DNA of 64,000 nucleotides, from positions 1 through 64,000 of the forward strand of contig DBPT01000007.1 of NCBI GenBank assembly GCA_002304925.1. Reading direction: 5' to 3'. This document shows, piece after piece, positions 51,600-61,148 of this stretch (the first letter of the stretch is position 1; the number at the start of each line of letters is the position of its first letter). The notes beneath the pieces were generated by a model that saw only the letters and a list, made by a program, of their open reading frames with translations, ran no database searches and was not told the origin of the DNA. The translations under genes and the position numbers were made by a program. This stretch comes from Prolixibacteraceae bacterium UBA1413 (GTDB taxonomy: Bacteria; Bacteroidota; Bacteroidia; Bacteroidales; Prolixibacteraceae).

Positions 51600-52712
51600 A
51601 TGAAGAGTCAGTTTTTTGTTGTTTTAATGGCGGTTTTGCTGGCAGGCGGAGTGTGTTCCGCACAATCACAAACTATCGTAATTGAAGATTTCAAACCTTC
51701 CACCCTGAACCAACCCGGTAAAGAGTACCCCATGGTAAACTCGCAGGGTTACGCCCGGTTCCGTATTGAAGCTCCCCTTGCCCAGAGTGTGATCGTCGGA
51801 CTGGGTGGCCGGGGAGGTACCCAACTCACCAAAGGGCCCGACAGCGTTTGGGTAGGGACTACTGCAGGCCCCCTGGACGAAGGGTTCCATTACTACCACC
51901 TGACCATTGACGGCGGAGTTTTTAACGATCCGGGAACTTTGAATTTCTATGGTTCCACCCGTTGGGAGAGCGGAATTGAAATTCCGGCGCACGACCAGGA
52001 TTTTTATGCGTTGAGAGATGTCCCTCACGGTTTTGTGCAACAGATTCTTTTCCCTTCGCCCAGCACAAATACATCGCGCAGGGCATTTGTTTACACGCCT
52101 CCCGGTTACGGAAAAGATGGCAATAAACGATACCCTGTTTTATACCTTCAGCATGGCTGGGGTGAGGATGAAACCGCCTGGAGTAACCAGGGACGCGCCA
52201 ATTTGATCATGGATAACCTGATTGCCGACGGGAAGATCGAACCTTTCATCATTGTGATGACTTACGGAATGACCAACGAAATAAGATTCGGCGGGTTACG
52301 TAATTTCGATATCAAACCGTTTCAGACAGTTTTGGTGGATGAACTGATTCCATACATTGATTCCCATTTCAATACCTTGGCCGATCAGCCGCATCGTGCA
52401 ATGGCAGGGCTTTCAATGGGGGGTATGGAAACCAAAACGATAACGCTGAACAAACCGGAAGTATTTTCTCATTATGCCTTATTAAGCGGTGGAACATACG
52501 CTCCTGCCGATATCAAAGACATGTCGAAGGTGAAGCTCATCTTTCTGAGTTGCGGAAGTAAAGAAAGACCTGAAGGTGTGAAGAATGCCGCAGTTGCGCT
52601 TAAGGAAGTCGGAATAAATGCTGTTTCTTATGTTTCTGAAGGAACAGCGCACGAATTCCTAACATGGCGCCGCAGCTTGTACGAACTGGCTCCGCTATTG
52701 TTTAAAGATTAG
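51600..52712 (+). CDS. CE1-type esterase with E-set domain
   Basis: A 370-residue secreted enzyme with signal peptide (FFVVLMAVLLAGGVCSAQ), E-set domain (about 45-130: GYARFRIEAPLAQSVIVGL) and esterase with Ser272 in GLSMGGM and His in GTAHEFLTWRRSL. Its C-terminus is nearly the same as the gene tail left as a scar at 26938-27046, and it is closely related to the esterases at 25768 and 27045. It lies 50 bp after GH31 and 23 bp before the CE1-CE6 fusion, so all three are probably one transcript. Confidence 0.9.
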   Translation: MKSQFFVVLMAVLLAGGVCSAQSQTIVIEDFKPSTLNQPGKEYPMVNSQGYARFRIEAPLAQSVIVGLGGRGGTQLTKGPDSVWVGTTAGPLDEGFHYYHLTIDGGVFNDPGTLNFYGSTRWESGIEIPAHDQDFYALRDVPHGFVQQILFPSPSTNTSRRAFVYTPPGYGKDGNKRYPVLYLQHGWGEDETAWSNQGRANLIMDNLIADGKIEPFIIVMTYGMTNEIRFGGLRNFDIKPFQTVLVDELIPYIDSHFNTLADQPHRAMAGLSMGGMETKTITLNKPEVFSHYALLSGGTYAPADIKDMSKVKLIFLSCGSKERPEGVKNAAVALKEVGINAVSYVSEGTAHEFLTWRRSLYELAPLLFKD

Positions 52713-52735
52713 TTTGTACATTAATCATTGAAACC

Positions 52736-54733
52736 ATGAAGCTTAAGTATGCCATTTTAACAGTTGGCCTGATCTGGATTACGGGTGGCAGTTTCGGACA
52801 ACAGGCCAACGTAAATCTCGATTACAATCCGCAAAAGAACACCGAAGGCCTGATCCCTTTCAGTGCTGCGGTAAATTCGCCCGAGGTGCATGACGATCAT
52901 ACCGTTACATTCCGGTTAAAGGCGCCTGATGCGCAAAAGGTAGTTTTGCCAACAGGGGCGATCTACACCACCAATAACCTGGGCAGGGAGCCTCTTCCGT
53001 TTACAAAAGGGGAAGATGGCATCTGGACACTGACCATCGGGCCGCTCAAACCCGATATGTATGCTTATCATTTCAATGTCGATGGCGTTCAGATCCCCGA
53101 TCCAGGAAATACATACGCTGCATTTACGGCCATGCCGCCTTACAGTGAGTTGATCGTCCATGGCGACGGGCCGGCTTATTACGATGCCCGGAAGGTCCCC
53201 CACGGAACCGTAACGCGTCATGTTTATCATTCGGAAGTCACAAAGGGAGAGCGCGAACTCTACGTTTACACCCCCCCCGGTTATACCCCGGAGAAGAAAT
53301 ACCCGGTTCTCTACCTCCTGGGGGGAAGCGGCGAACTCCCTTCCAACTGGGTGTTCGACGGAAGGGCAAATTTTATCATGGACAATCTGCTGGCTGAAGG
53401 GAAAGCCTTGCCTATGATAATTGCCATCCCCAACAACCAGATCATTCACCGGAATCATCCCCAACATACCGAACTGACTTTCGATATTTTTGAGAAGGAA
53501 CTCCGGAATCATGTCATTCCACTGGTTGATGAAGCTTACAGCACCATCAGATCACCCAAAGGCAGGGCGATTTCAGGTTTGTCGATGGGAGGCCGTCACA
53601 GTATGTTTATCGGTTTTCGTTCACTCGACCTTTTTGCCAATTTTGGCATTCTCAGCGCCGGTGATACCAATGCGGAGACTTCGTTGGCTCAGTTTTTAAA
53701 CGATCCCAAAGTGAATGAAAAGGTAGATTACCTTTTTGTGGGTCAGGGAACAGAGGAAGCAAAAGGTTTTATGGGGCGACGGTGCCTGGTTCTGCACCAA
53801 GCCCTGGAAAAGCATAACATTGAACATGAGTATTATGTGGGCGGTCATGGCGGCCACGACTGGTCCACCTGGCGGCACCTCCTGTATTACCGGTTTCTTC
53901 CCAACCTTTGGAAAGAAACTCAACAGGCCGGACAGGTGAAGGCTGGGGGTGGTCTTTCTCCGGATCCCGATTTTCACATTTACCTCTGTATCGGGCAATC
54001 GAATATGGAAGGTGCCGCACGGGCAGAACGGCAGGATTCAACTGTTAATCCGCGCTTTCAGGTCATGGCGGCGGTAGATTGTGAAAACCTCGGCCGCACC
54101 AAAGGTAACTGGTACCCGGCTGTGCCGCCCTTGTGCCGGTGCAGGACAAACCTTGGTCCGGCTGATTATTTCGGACGGACAATGGTGGAAAACCTCCCCG
54201 AAAAAGTTAGGGTGGGGGTGATTGTGGTAGCCATCGGCGGCTGTAAAATAGAACTTTTCGATAAGGATAATTATCGCTCTTATGTTGAAAGCAGTCCCGG
54301 TTGGTTAAAGGGAATTGTAAAGGAATATGACGATAATCCTTATGGAAGGCTGGTGGAAATGGCAAAACTGGCTCAGAAAGATGGTGTCATTAAAGGTATT
54401 TTGTTACACCAGGGTGAGTCAAATACGAACGATAGCCTTTGGACCCGAAAAGTAAAAGGTGTTTATGACAATCTGATAAAAGACTTGAATCTCAACCCGA
54501 AAAATGTGCCGCTTCTTGCTGGCGAGGTCGTTCATGAGGACCAGGGAGGCGTGTGTGCCGGTATGAATAAAATCATAGCAACTCTTCCGCAGACGTTGTC
54601 CAATTCATACGTCATTTCATCAGCAGGCTGTACCGATGGTTGGGACAATCTCCATTTTAATGCCGCCGGATACCGCGAACTCGGGAAACGGTATGCTGAA
54701 AAAATGCTTTCAGTTTTAAAACTGAAAAAATAG
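52736..54733 (+). CDS. Two-enzyme esterase: CE1-type domain fused to a CE6/SASA-type acetyl xylan esterase
   Basis: A 665-residue secreted protein. Residues about 1-20 are a signal peptide. The first half is an E-set domain plus CE1 esterase with Ser283 in GLSMGGRH and His374 in HGGHDWSTW. A Gly-rich linker (about 398-410: AGQVKAGGGLSPD) leads to a SASA-type esterase (about 413-665). There the catalytic Ser is in GQSNMEG (about 422), followed by HQGESN and a terminal DNLHFN block carrying the Asp/His pair. Each half looks catalytically complete. The fusion would remove feruloyl (or acetyl) and acetyl groups from the same xylan region. Confidence 0.93.
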   Translation: MKLKYAILTVGLIWITGGSFGQQANVNLDYNPQKNTEGLIPFSAAVNSPEVHDDHTVTFRLKAPDAQKVVLPTGAIYTTNNLGREPLPFTKGEDGIWTLTIGPLKPDMYAYHFNVDGVQIPDPGNTYAAFTAMPPYSELIVHGDGPAYYDARKVPHGTVTRHVYHSEVTKGERELYVYTPPGYTPEKKYPVLYLLGGSGELPSNWVFDGRANFIMDNLLAEGKALPMIIAIPNNQIIHRNHPQHTELTFDIFEKELRNHVIPLVDEAYSTIRSPKGRAISGLSMGGRHSMFIGFRSLDLFANFGILSAGDTNAETSLAQFLNDPKVNEKVDYLFVGQGTEEAKGFMGRRCLVLHQALEKHNIEHEYYVGGHGGHDWSTWRHLLYYRFLPNLWKETQQAGQVKAGGGLSPDPDFHIYLCIGQSNMEGAARAERQDSTVNPRFQVMAAVDCENLGRTKGNWYPAVPPLCRCRTNLGPADYFGRTMVENLPEKVRVGVIVVAIGGCKIELFDKDNYRSYVESSPGWLKGIVKEYDDNPYGRLVEMAKLAQKDGVIKGILLHQGESNTNDSLWTRKVKGVYDNLIKDLNLNPKNVPLLAGEVVHEDQGGVCAGMNKIIATLPQTLSNSYVISSAGCTDGWDNLHFNAAGYRELGKRYAEKMLSVLKLKK

Positions 54734-54742
54734 TACATAAAT

Positions 54743-56530
54743 ATGAGGAAGTACATATTTTTTGCCGGGTTACTCCTTTGTTTCTTTGGGATGGAGGCGC
54801 AACCCGGAATTGAAAAACCATATCATAAATATGCGCCCGCTCCTCCGCTTGGTTGGAACAGTTGGGACATCTTCGGCACAACCGTAACCGAACGACAAAT
54901 TAAGGAACAGGCTGATGCTATGGCAATTCATCTTCTGCCAAGCGGATATCAATACCTCACGGTTGATATACAGTGGTACGAACCCGAATCGAAGAGCCAC
55001 GCGTATAATCCCAGAGCTGTTCTCACCATGGACGAGTATGGCCGTTTGACGCCGGGATTGAAAAAGTTCCCGTCAGCAGCCGAAGGGAAAGGTTTTAAAC
55101 CGCTGGCCGATTACGTACATTCCAAAGGATTGAAGTTCGGCATTCATATAATGCGTGGAATCCCGCGACAGGCGGTTGAAAAAAATACCCCTGTATTTGG
55201 CACCAATGCCAAGGCCCAGGATATTGCGCTTAAGAATTCCACCTGCGCCTGGAATCCCGACATGTATGGTGTAGATGCCACCAAGCCTGAAGGACAGGCT
55301 TATTACAATTCAATCATTCAAATGTATGCCGATTGGGGTGTCGATTACATCAAGGTTGACGACATTTCCCGTCCATACGACGATGTGCAGAAGGCTGAGA
55401 TTGAGGCGATCCGCAAGGCTATCGACAAAACCGGCCGCCCGATTGTGTTAAGCTTGTCGCCCGGAGCAACACCTGTTAAAGCCGGAGAACATGTCATGAA
55501 CCATGCCAATATGTGGCGTATCACCGATGATTTCTGGGATAGCTGGGGTTTGCTTCATGCCATGTTCGAAAGGCTCGATGTGTGGACTCCCTTCCGCGGT
55601 CCCGGCCACTTCCCCGATGCTGACATGCTCCCCATCGGGATCATCGACTTCAACCGCCCGACAAAATTTACCAGGGAAGAACAATACACGCTCATGAGCC
55701 TGTGGGCGATAGGCCGTTCTCCGCTCATTTTTGGGGGCGATATGACTAAACTTGACGATTTCACCAAACAGATGCTTACGAATCCCGATATGCTGAAAGT
55801 AAATCAGGAGAGTACGAACAATCGTCAGGTATATAACGATAAGAACCTGATTGTCTGGACTGCCGATGTGCCTGATAGTGAAGATAAATACGTTGCCCTG
55901 TTCAACGCCCAGAGCAAGGGCGACAACATCGATCTCAGCAATGCCGATTACGCCAGTCCTGTAATTGCCGGAAATGGCAGTTCGCAGGAAATCAGCATTG
56001 CGGTGAAAGGCGGGAAAAAACTTGTCCTGTTTGTGAATGATGGTGGTAATGGTTTCGATTGGGACCACGTGGCGTGGGTCGATCCTGTTTTGCATGGTCC
56101 AAATGGGGAATTGAAACTTACCACTTTGAAATGGATCAGTGCAACCTCAGGCTGGGGCAACGCAACGGTTGACAAAACATGCGAAGGCAGGCCTTTGATT
56201 GTTGACGGAAAACCAGCAACAGGTATTGGTGCCCATGCAAAATCGGTAATTATTTATGAATTGCCGGAGGGATACGAAACATTTACCACCAAAGGAGTTG
56301 TACTGAAAGAAACAGGCTCCGTGGTATTCGGAGTGCTCGTTGACAAAGGGAAGATAGAATTTCGTGATGAAAGTGATGTTAAGGTCGATTTTAAAACCAT
56401 TGGCATGAAACGGAAAGCCAGGGTAGTTGACCTTTGGAGTCACACGGAACTGGGTGTGTTCAAAAAGAGGTTCAGTCGTGCGTTGAAGCAGCATAGCGCC
56501 GGACTTTACCGGATAAGCCCTGTGAAGTAA
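54743..56530 (+). CDS. GH27 family enzyme (alpha-galactosidase / beta-L-arabinopyranosidase type) with C-terminal NPCBM-like domain
   Basis: A 595-residue secreted enzyme. The signal peptide (FFAGLLLCFFGMEAQ) is followed by the GH27 barrel: PPLGWNSWDIFGTTVTE, then YIKVDDISRP with the nucleophile Asp, and MWRITDDFWDSW with the acid/base Asp. YIKVDD instead of the common YLKYDN marks a separate clade. The C-terminal part (about 440-550: ISATSGWGNATVDKTCEGRP, then GIGAHAKSVIIYELP) is a NPCBM-type beta-sandwich. In cereal xylan it could remove alpha-galactose or beta-L-arabinopyranose caps. It starts 9 bp after the fusion esterase. Confidence 0.9.
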   Translation: MRKYIFFAGLLLCFFGMEAQPGIEKPYHKYAPAPPLGWNSWDIFGTTVTERQIKEQADAMAIHLLPSGYQYLTVDIQWYEPESKSHAYNPRAVLTMDEYGRLTPGLKKFPSAAEGKGFKPLADYVHSKGLKFGIHIMRGIPRQAVEKNTPVFGTNAKAQDIALKNSTCAWNPDMYGVDATKPEGQAYYNSIIQMYADWGVDYIKVDDISRPYDDVQKAEIEAIRKAIDKTGRPIVLSLSPGATPVKAGEHVMNHANMWRITDDFWDSWGLLHAMFERLDVWTPFRGPGHFPDADMLPIGIIDFNRPTKFTREEQYTLMSLWAIGRSPLIFGGDMTKLDDFTKQMLTNPDMLKVNQESTNNRQVYNDKNLIVWTADVPDSEDKYVALFNAQSKGDNIDLSNADYASPVIAGNGSSQEISIAVKGGKKLVLFVNDGGNGFDWDHVAWVDPVLHGPNGELKLTTLKWISATSGWGNATVDKTCEGRPLIVDGKPATGIGAHAKSVIIYELPEGYETFTTKGVVLKETGSVVFGVLVDKGKIEFRDESDVKVDFKTIGMKRKARVVDLWSHTELGVFKKRFSRALKQHSAGLYRISPVK

Positions 56531-56681
56531 AGAATAATTACCTTCTGTATTCCAAGGGGGCGAAAGCCCGTTGTTCAACTTGGACGGGTGAAAAATCATA
56601 TAGAGATTCAGCAAGATGATAAAAAATCAGTGTAGTTCATAAAATCGATAAAGCTATCTTCTAACCGTTAAAACTGAAATC

Positions 56682-58049
56682 ATGAGGAAAGTACGGTATA
56701 TTTTGTTTTTCATTGTATATGCCCTTGTTGCCAGTGCTCAAAACCCGATAATTCAAACGGTTTTTACTGCCGACCCGGCGCCCATGGTACACGATGGTAA
56801 AGTTTACGTATATACTTCTCACGATGAGGATGAAACTGTGAAAAACTTTTTCACCATGTTCGATTGGCGTTGTTATTCGACCGCTGATATGGTGAACTGG
56901 ACCGACCATGGTGTCATTGCTTCGTTGAAAAACTTCGGATGGATGGATAAAACAAATGGGGCCTGGGCACCGCATTGCATTGAGCGGAACGGTAAGTTCT
57001 ATCTGTATGTTCCCATTCATGGCGAGGGTATTGCGGTGTTGGTCTCAGATTCTCCCACCGGACCATTCATCGATCCCATTGGAAAACGGCTTGTTGACAG
57101 CGACCATATCTGGCAGGACATTGATCCGACTGTTGCAATTGATGACAAGGGGCAGGCCTGGTTGTATTGGGGAAACCCCAAATTGTGGTACGTCAGGTTA
57201 AATGAAGATATGGTTTCCTATGACCGGAGTATGGGTCAGAACGGCATTATTTCGATAGATATGACTGCTGAAGCCTTTGGTTTCAAAGAAGGCCGCGATG
57301 GCAAACCCGGAACGACCTACACCGAAGGTCCCTGGTTATATAAACGAAACAACCTCTACTACATGGCGTTTGCTGCTGCCGGAATTCCAGAGTACCTTGC
57401 TTATTCAACGGCACCCTCGCCCGAAGGGCCATGGACATACAAAGGAATTATTATGGAACGTGCGCCACACCTGGCGTTTACAAACCATCCTGCTATTATC
57501 GACTTCAAAGGGAATTCCTATCTCTTTTATCACGATCAGGATTTGTCAAAAGGTCAGGGCTTTAAACGTTCGGTTAGCGTGGAACAATTCAATTACAACG
57601 CCGATGGCACCATTCCGCTCATCATCCCAACAAAGGAAGGGATAAAACAAAGCGTTGCCAATTTGAACCCTTTTAAAAAGGTTGAAGCCGAAACAATGGC
57701 ATGGAGCGAAGGCGTGAAAACGGCTTCCGACAGCAAAACAGGTGTTTACGTGACCCAAATCGATAATGGCGATTACATCAAAGTTCGAAGCGTGGATTTT
57801 GACAAAGGTGCCAGGAAATTTAAAGCAAGCGTGGCTTCTGCCTCAGCAGCCGGCCAAATCGAAATTCGTACCGGCAGCATCGATGGTGAACTATTGGGGG
57901 TGTGTGAAGTGAAAAATTCAGACAGAATGCAAAAGTGGACGGCGCAGTCGTGTAAGGTGAAAAAAACCAGGGGCGTTCAGGATCTCTATTTCGTATTTAA
58001 AGGGGGTGAAGGCCCTTTGTTCAACTTCGACTGGTGGAGGTTCAAATAG
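56682..58049 (+). CDS. GH43 family arabinofuranosidase/xylosidase with CBM6-like domain
   Basis: A 455-residue secreted enzyme: signal peptide (YILFFIVYALVASAQ), then the five-bladed propeller with the catalytic base in FTADPAPMVHDGKVYVYTSHDED, a pKa-tuning Asp in DIDPTVAIDDKGQAWLYWG, and the acid Glu in TEGPWLYKRNNLYYM. Residues about 325-455 resemble a CBM6 module (VEAETMAWSEGVKTASDSKTG ... LFNFDWWRFK). Enzymes of this architecture usually remove arabinofuranose from arabinoxylan. It is separated from GH27 by about 150 bp of non-coding DNA. The minus-strand gene at 61149 is its close paralogue. Confidence 0.92.
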   Translation: MRKVRYILFFIVYALVASAQNPIIQTVFTADPAPMVHDGKVYVYTSHDEDETVKNFFTMFDWRCYSTADMVNWTDHGVIASLKNFGWMDKTNGAWAPHCIERNGKFYLYVPIHGEGIAVLVSDSPTGPFIDPIGKRLVDSDHIWQDIDPTVAIDDKGQAWLYWGNPKLWYVRLNEDMVSYDRSMGQNGIISIDMTAEAFGFKEGRDGKPGTTYTEGPWLYKRNNLYYMAFAAAGIPEYLAYSTAPSPEGPWTYKGIIMERAPHLAFTNHPAIIDFKGNSYLFYHDQDLSKGQGFKRSVSVEQFNYNADGTIPLIIPTKEGIKQSVANLNPFKKVEAETMAWSEGVKTASDSKTGVYVTQIDNGDYIKVRSVDFDKGARKFKASVASASAAGQIEIRTGSIDGELLGVCEVKNSDRMQKWTAQSCKVKKTRGVQDLYFVFKGGEGPLFNFDWWRFK

Positions 58050-58090
58050 AGATTCGGTAAATTGATTATCATAACTAAACAAATAATATA

Positions 58091-59866
58091 ATGCAAATCA
58101 GATCCAGTATTAAATTGCAAAGTTCGACAATCTTTCTTGTTGTATGTTTGGCATTATTTTCCGGTTTGACAGCAAGCACAACTGGCAAATCCAAAAAATT
58201 GCAGGCGCAAAATGCCCCGGTATTTACAAATTTCGTATACCAGGGAAACGATGAGGTATACAACGATTTCCCGCTGAAGCCTGATGAGTTTTATAACCCG
58301 ATTTTGCAGGGTTGTTATCCCGACCCGAGCATTACCCGTAAAGGAGACGATTATTTTTTGGTGTGCTCATCATTTGCCATGTTTCCCGGAGTGCCGATAT
58401 TTCATTCAAAAGATCTGGTAAACTGGACACAAATCGGCCACGTACTCGACCGGAAAACGCAATTGATTGTGCACGATTGCGGAATCAGCGCCGGAATTTA
58501 TGCACCTCAGATTTTGTACAATCCTCACAACGATACCTTTTACATGATTACCACGCAATTTTCGGGAGGCTTTGGGAATATTGTGGTAAAGACAAAAGAT
58601 CCCTTCAAAGGATGGAGTGACCCGGTAAAACTGGCTTTCAACGGGATTGACCCATCTCTTTTCTTCGACGATAACGGAAAGGGGTATGTCATTCACAACG
58701 ATGCCCCCGATCGCGGGAAGGAGTTGTATGAAGGCCACCGTGTCATTAAAGTATGGGAGTATGATGTGGCTGCCGACCAGGTCATCCCCGGAACCGATCA
58801 GATCATCGTCGATGGAGGCGTTGACCTGGCGAAAAAGCCCATCTGGATTGAGGCTCCCCATATTTACAAGAAAAACGGGAAGTACTATCTTATGTGTGCC
58901 GAAGGGGGTACCGGCGACTGGCACAGCGAAGTGATTTTTGTCAGCAACAACCCCAAAGGACCTTACACTCCCGCACCGGCCAATCCGATTCTCACGCAAA
59001 GACACTTTCCGAAAGACAGGGAAAACAAGGTGGATTGGGCCGGCCACGCCGATCTGGTATTGGGGCCCGACAACTCAACTTATTACGGAGTATTTCTGGC
59101 AGTCCGCCCGAACGAAAAGCAAAGGGTAAACACCGGGCGCGAAACATTTATTTTACCGGTCGATTGGTCGGGTGAATTTCCGGTTTTCGTAAACGGTCTG
59201 GTGCCGATGGAGCCAAAACTGAAAATGCCCAAAGGCATTACCGAAAACAAGACCGGACAGAAAGGATTTTTCCCCAATGGCAATTTTACCTTTGCCGATG
59301 ATTTTACCTCTGAAAAACTGGATTACCGGTGGATCGGACTGAGAGGTCCGCGTGAAGATTTTATTGCAGTGTCAAAAAATGGCTTGCTCATAAAACCATT
59401 TCAAACCAATATCAAGGAAGTAAAGCCTACTTCAACGCTCTTTTACAGGCAGATGCACAAAACCTTTACTTTCACGGCAACCATGAATTACAAACCCGAA
59501 ACGGAAAAAGAGCTGGCCGGGATTGTGGCGCTGCAAAGCGAACGGTTCAACTATGTTTTTGGCATCACCAAAAAGGGGGCCGATTATTATATTTTGCTGG
59601 AAAGGACAGCCGGGAAAGTCAGAAGCCGCGAAACGGAATCGAAAATTGTGGCCAGCGCCAAAATAGACCTCGGCCAACCTGTCAGGTTACAGGTGTCGGC
59701 AAAAGGCGATGATTATGAGTTCAGCTATTCGACCAACGGAACCGACTTTGTGAATGTAGGCGGCACCGTATCGGGCGACATTCTTTCAACCGATGTGGCT
59801 GGAGGCTTTACCGGTTGTTTGCTCGGTTTGTACGCCACATCGGCAAATAATGCAGTGCCTGAATAA
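58091..59866 (+). CDS. GH43 family beta-xylosidase/arabinofuranosidase with GH43-type C-terminal beta-sandwich
   Basis: A 591-residue exported enzyme with an N-terminal signal (STIFLVVCLALFSGLTAS). The catalytic propeller has the base in GCYPDPSITRKGDDYFLVCSS, the middle Asp in NGIDPSLFFDDNGKGYVIHND, and the acid Glu in IEAPHIYKKNGKYYLMCAEG. A C-terminal concanavalin-like domain follows (about 390-590: FADDFTSEKLDYRWIGLRGP). This two-domain form is typical of beta-xylosidases and exo-arabinofuranosidases acting on oligosaccharides. It starts 41 bp after the GH43-CBM6 gene. A short fragment of unrelated origin follows its stop. Confidence 0.92.
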   Translation: MQIRSSIKLQSSTIFLVVCLALFSGLTASTTGKSKKLQAQNAPVFTNFVYQGNDEVYNDFPLKPDEFYNPILQGCYPDPSITRKGDDYFLVCSSFAMFPGVPIFHSKDLVNWTQIGHVLDRKTQLIVHDCGISAGIYAPQILYNPHNDTFYMITTQFSGGFGNIVVKTKDPFKGWSDPVKLAFNGIDPSLFFDDNGKGYVIHNDAPDRGKELYEGHRVIKVWEYDVAADQVIPGTDQIIVDGGVDLAKKPIWIEAPHIYKKNGKYYLMCAEGGTGDWHSEVIFVSNNPKGPYTPAPANPILTQRHFPKDRENKVDWAGHADLVLGPDNSTYYGVFLAVRPNEKQRVNTGRETFILPVDWSGEFPVFVNGLVPMEPKLKMPKGITENKTGQKGFFPNGNFTFADDFTSEKLDYRWIGLRGPREDFIAVSKNGLLIKPFQTNIKEVKPTSTLFYRQMHKTFTFTATMNYKPETEKELAGIVALQSERFNYVFGITKKGADYYILLERTAGKVRSRETESKIVASAKIDLGQPVRLQVSAKGDDYEFSYSTNGTDFVNVGGTVSGDILSTDVAGGFTGCLLGLYATSANNAVPE

Positions 59867-59874
59867 ATCAAATT

Positions 59875-60060
59875 ATGCTTGATGAAGTCGTTAGCCGTTA
59901 CAAGGGGCAGCTGGCTTTTGCACTGTGCCCGACGCCTTTGAATGCCCGGTGCAATAAGTACGTCCCGCGCGATGTGGAGGCATTCAAAAATTCCTGCGAA
60001 CTGGCAAAAACCGGTTTGGCGTTTTGGAGAACCAACCGGGAGGCGCTTGCGGCTTTTTAG
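59875..60060 (+). pseudogene. Fragment of a possible thioredoxin/DsbA-like gene
   Basis: A 61-codon frame beginning LDEVVSRYKGQLAFALCPTP, then LNARCNKYV and NSCELAKTGLAFWRTN. Three cysteines in this layout recall the middle of DsbA-like or thioredoxin-fold proteins, but neither end of the domain is present and there is no signal peptide. It is probably a gene fragment left at the edge of the locus; the family name is tentative. Confidence 0.35.
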
Positions 60061-60091
60061 AATTGGACAGAGTAATGGCTTTCCGCAGCAT

Positions 60092-61009
60092 TCAGGTAAT
60101 CAATGAACCCGGGTTCCTGCCGGTTGTGCTCACAAACCTTGTCGTAGGATAAGCCCACAGGATGTCGGGATGAAGGGTAAATTCCTTCAGGATATCTTCC
60201 CAGATGGCGGCTTCGGTGCTTCTTCGCTTGAGCGGATCGCACAGGTACCTCGCCGTAAGTTTTACCCCATACTTCATCACAGTGGCATAAATGATGGGCG
60301 TGAGATACTGGTAATGAATAAGGTACAGTTTGCTGGCTTCCTTGAGGTCACGCTCTGCCGGCCCGATGATGTTCTGGGTATGGTTATTCATGATGGTGTT
60401 GAGGATCTCCTTTGCCTTCTGCCAATTGCTCTCAAAGGTAAGCCTGATTTCAAGTTCGTTCCAGATGTAGCGGAACCCCTGGGTGTAGTTGGCCTGTGGT
60501 TCCGTGAAGACCTTCCCGTTGGGAATATGGATGATCCTTCCCGTACTCTGGTCGGCTTCCACCCAGTTGCCGATTTCCAGGATCGAAAACTGGTAAAGCC
60601 GCAAATCTATCACATCGCCGCTATGGGGGCCTATCTGAATCCGGTCACCGATTACAAACGGCCTGCGGAACATGATAAAAAGCCACCCGGCGATATTGGC
60701 CAGAAGATCCTTTAGGGCAATGGCAATCCCTGCCGAGAGAAGACCCAGAAACGCCCCCATATACCTGAAAGCATGGATCCAGACGGTGCCTATCAGCAGA
60801 ATGGAAGTGATCGGAACGAAGTAGGAAATCACCCGTTTCCATAAATACCTGGTTTTTACATCGTCGGTGTGTTTCCAGACAATCCGCAGCACAAGGTATC
60901 GGAATAAGTACAGCGCAACGATAATGCCAACAGAAACCAGAATTTTGTGTTGCGTCTGCACACTGATTCCTGTATTCGCTTCGAAGACAAGTCCCAAATT
61001 TTTCATCAT
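60092..61009 (-). CDS. MscS-type mechanosensitive channel protein
   Basis: About 305 residues from ATG 61009; a longer frame to 61051 is possible. Three hydrophobic segments (about 20-40, 58-75, 80-105) precede the MscS pore helix and beta-domain: LGLLSAGIAIALKDLLANIAG, then GWLFIMFRRPFVIGDRIQIG and GRIIHIPNGKVFTEPQANYTQ. It opens under membrane tension and protects against osmotic downshift. It has no evident link to carbohydrate use and separates the plus- and minus-strand GH43 genes. Confidence 0.88.
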   Translation of the reverse strand: MMKNLGLVFEANTGISVQTQHKILVSVGIIVALYLFRYLVLRIVWKHTDDVKTRYLWKRVISYFVPITSILLIGTVWIHAFRYMGAFLGLLSAGIAIALKDLLANIAGWLFIMFRRPFVIGDRIQIGPHSGDVIDLRLYQFSILEIGNWVEADQSTGRIIHIPNGKVFTEPQANYTQGFRYIWNELEIRLTFESNWQKAKEILNTIMNNHTQNIIGPAERDLKEASKLYLIHYQYLTPIIYATVMKYGVKLTARYLCDPLKRRSTEAAIWEDILKEFTLHPDILWAYPTTRFVSTTGRNPGSLIT

Positions 61010-61148
61010 GCAACCGATTCGTAAGGTGAACTTAAAAGGATTTGCTTCCACATCCCCGGCGAAACCGGATTAACAAAGGCGATGAACGTCTTATCAGGAT
61101 CTTTATGACATGTTGCTGAAAGGAAAATGCACAGCTGTTGTAAAACAA

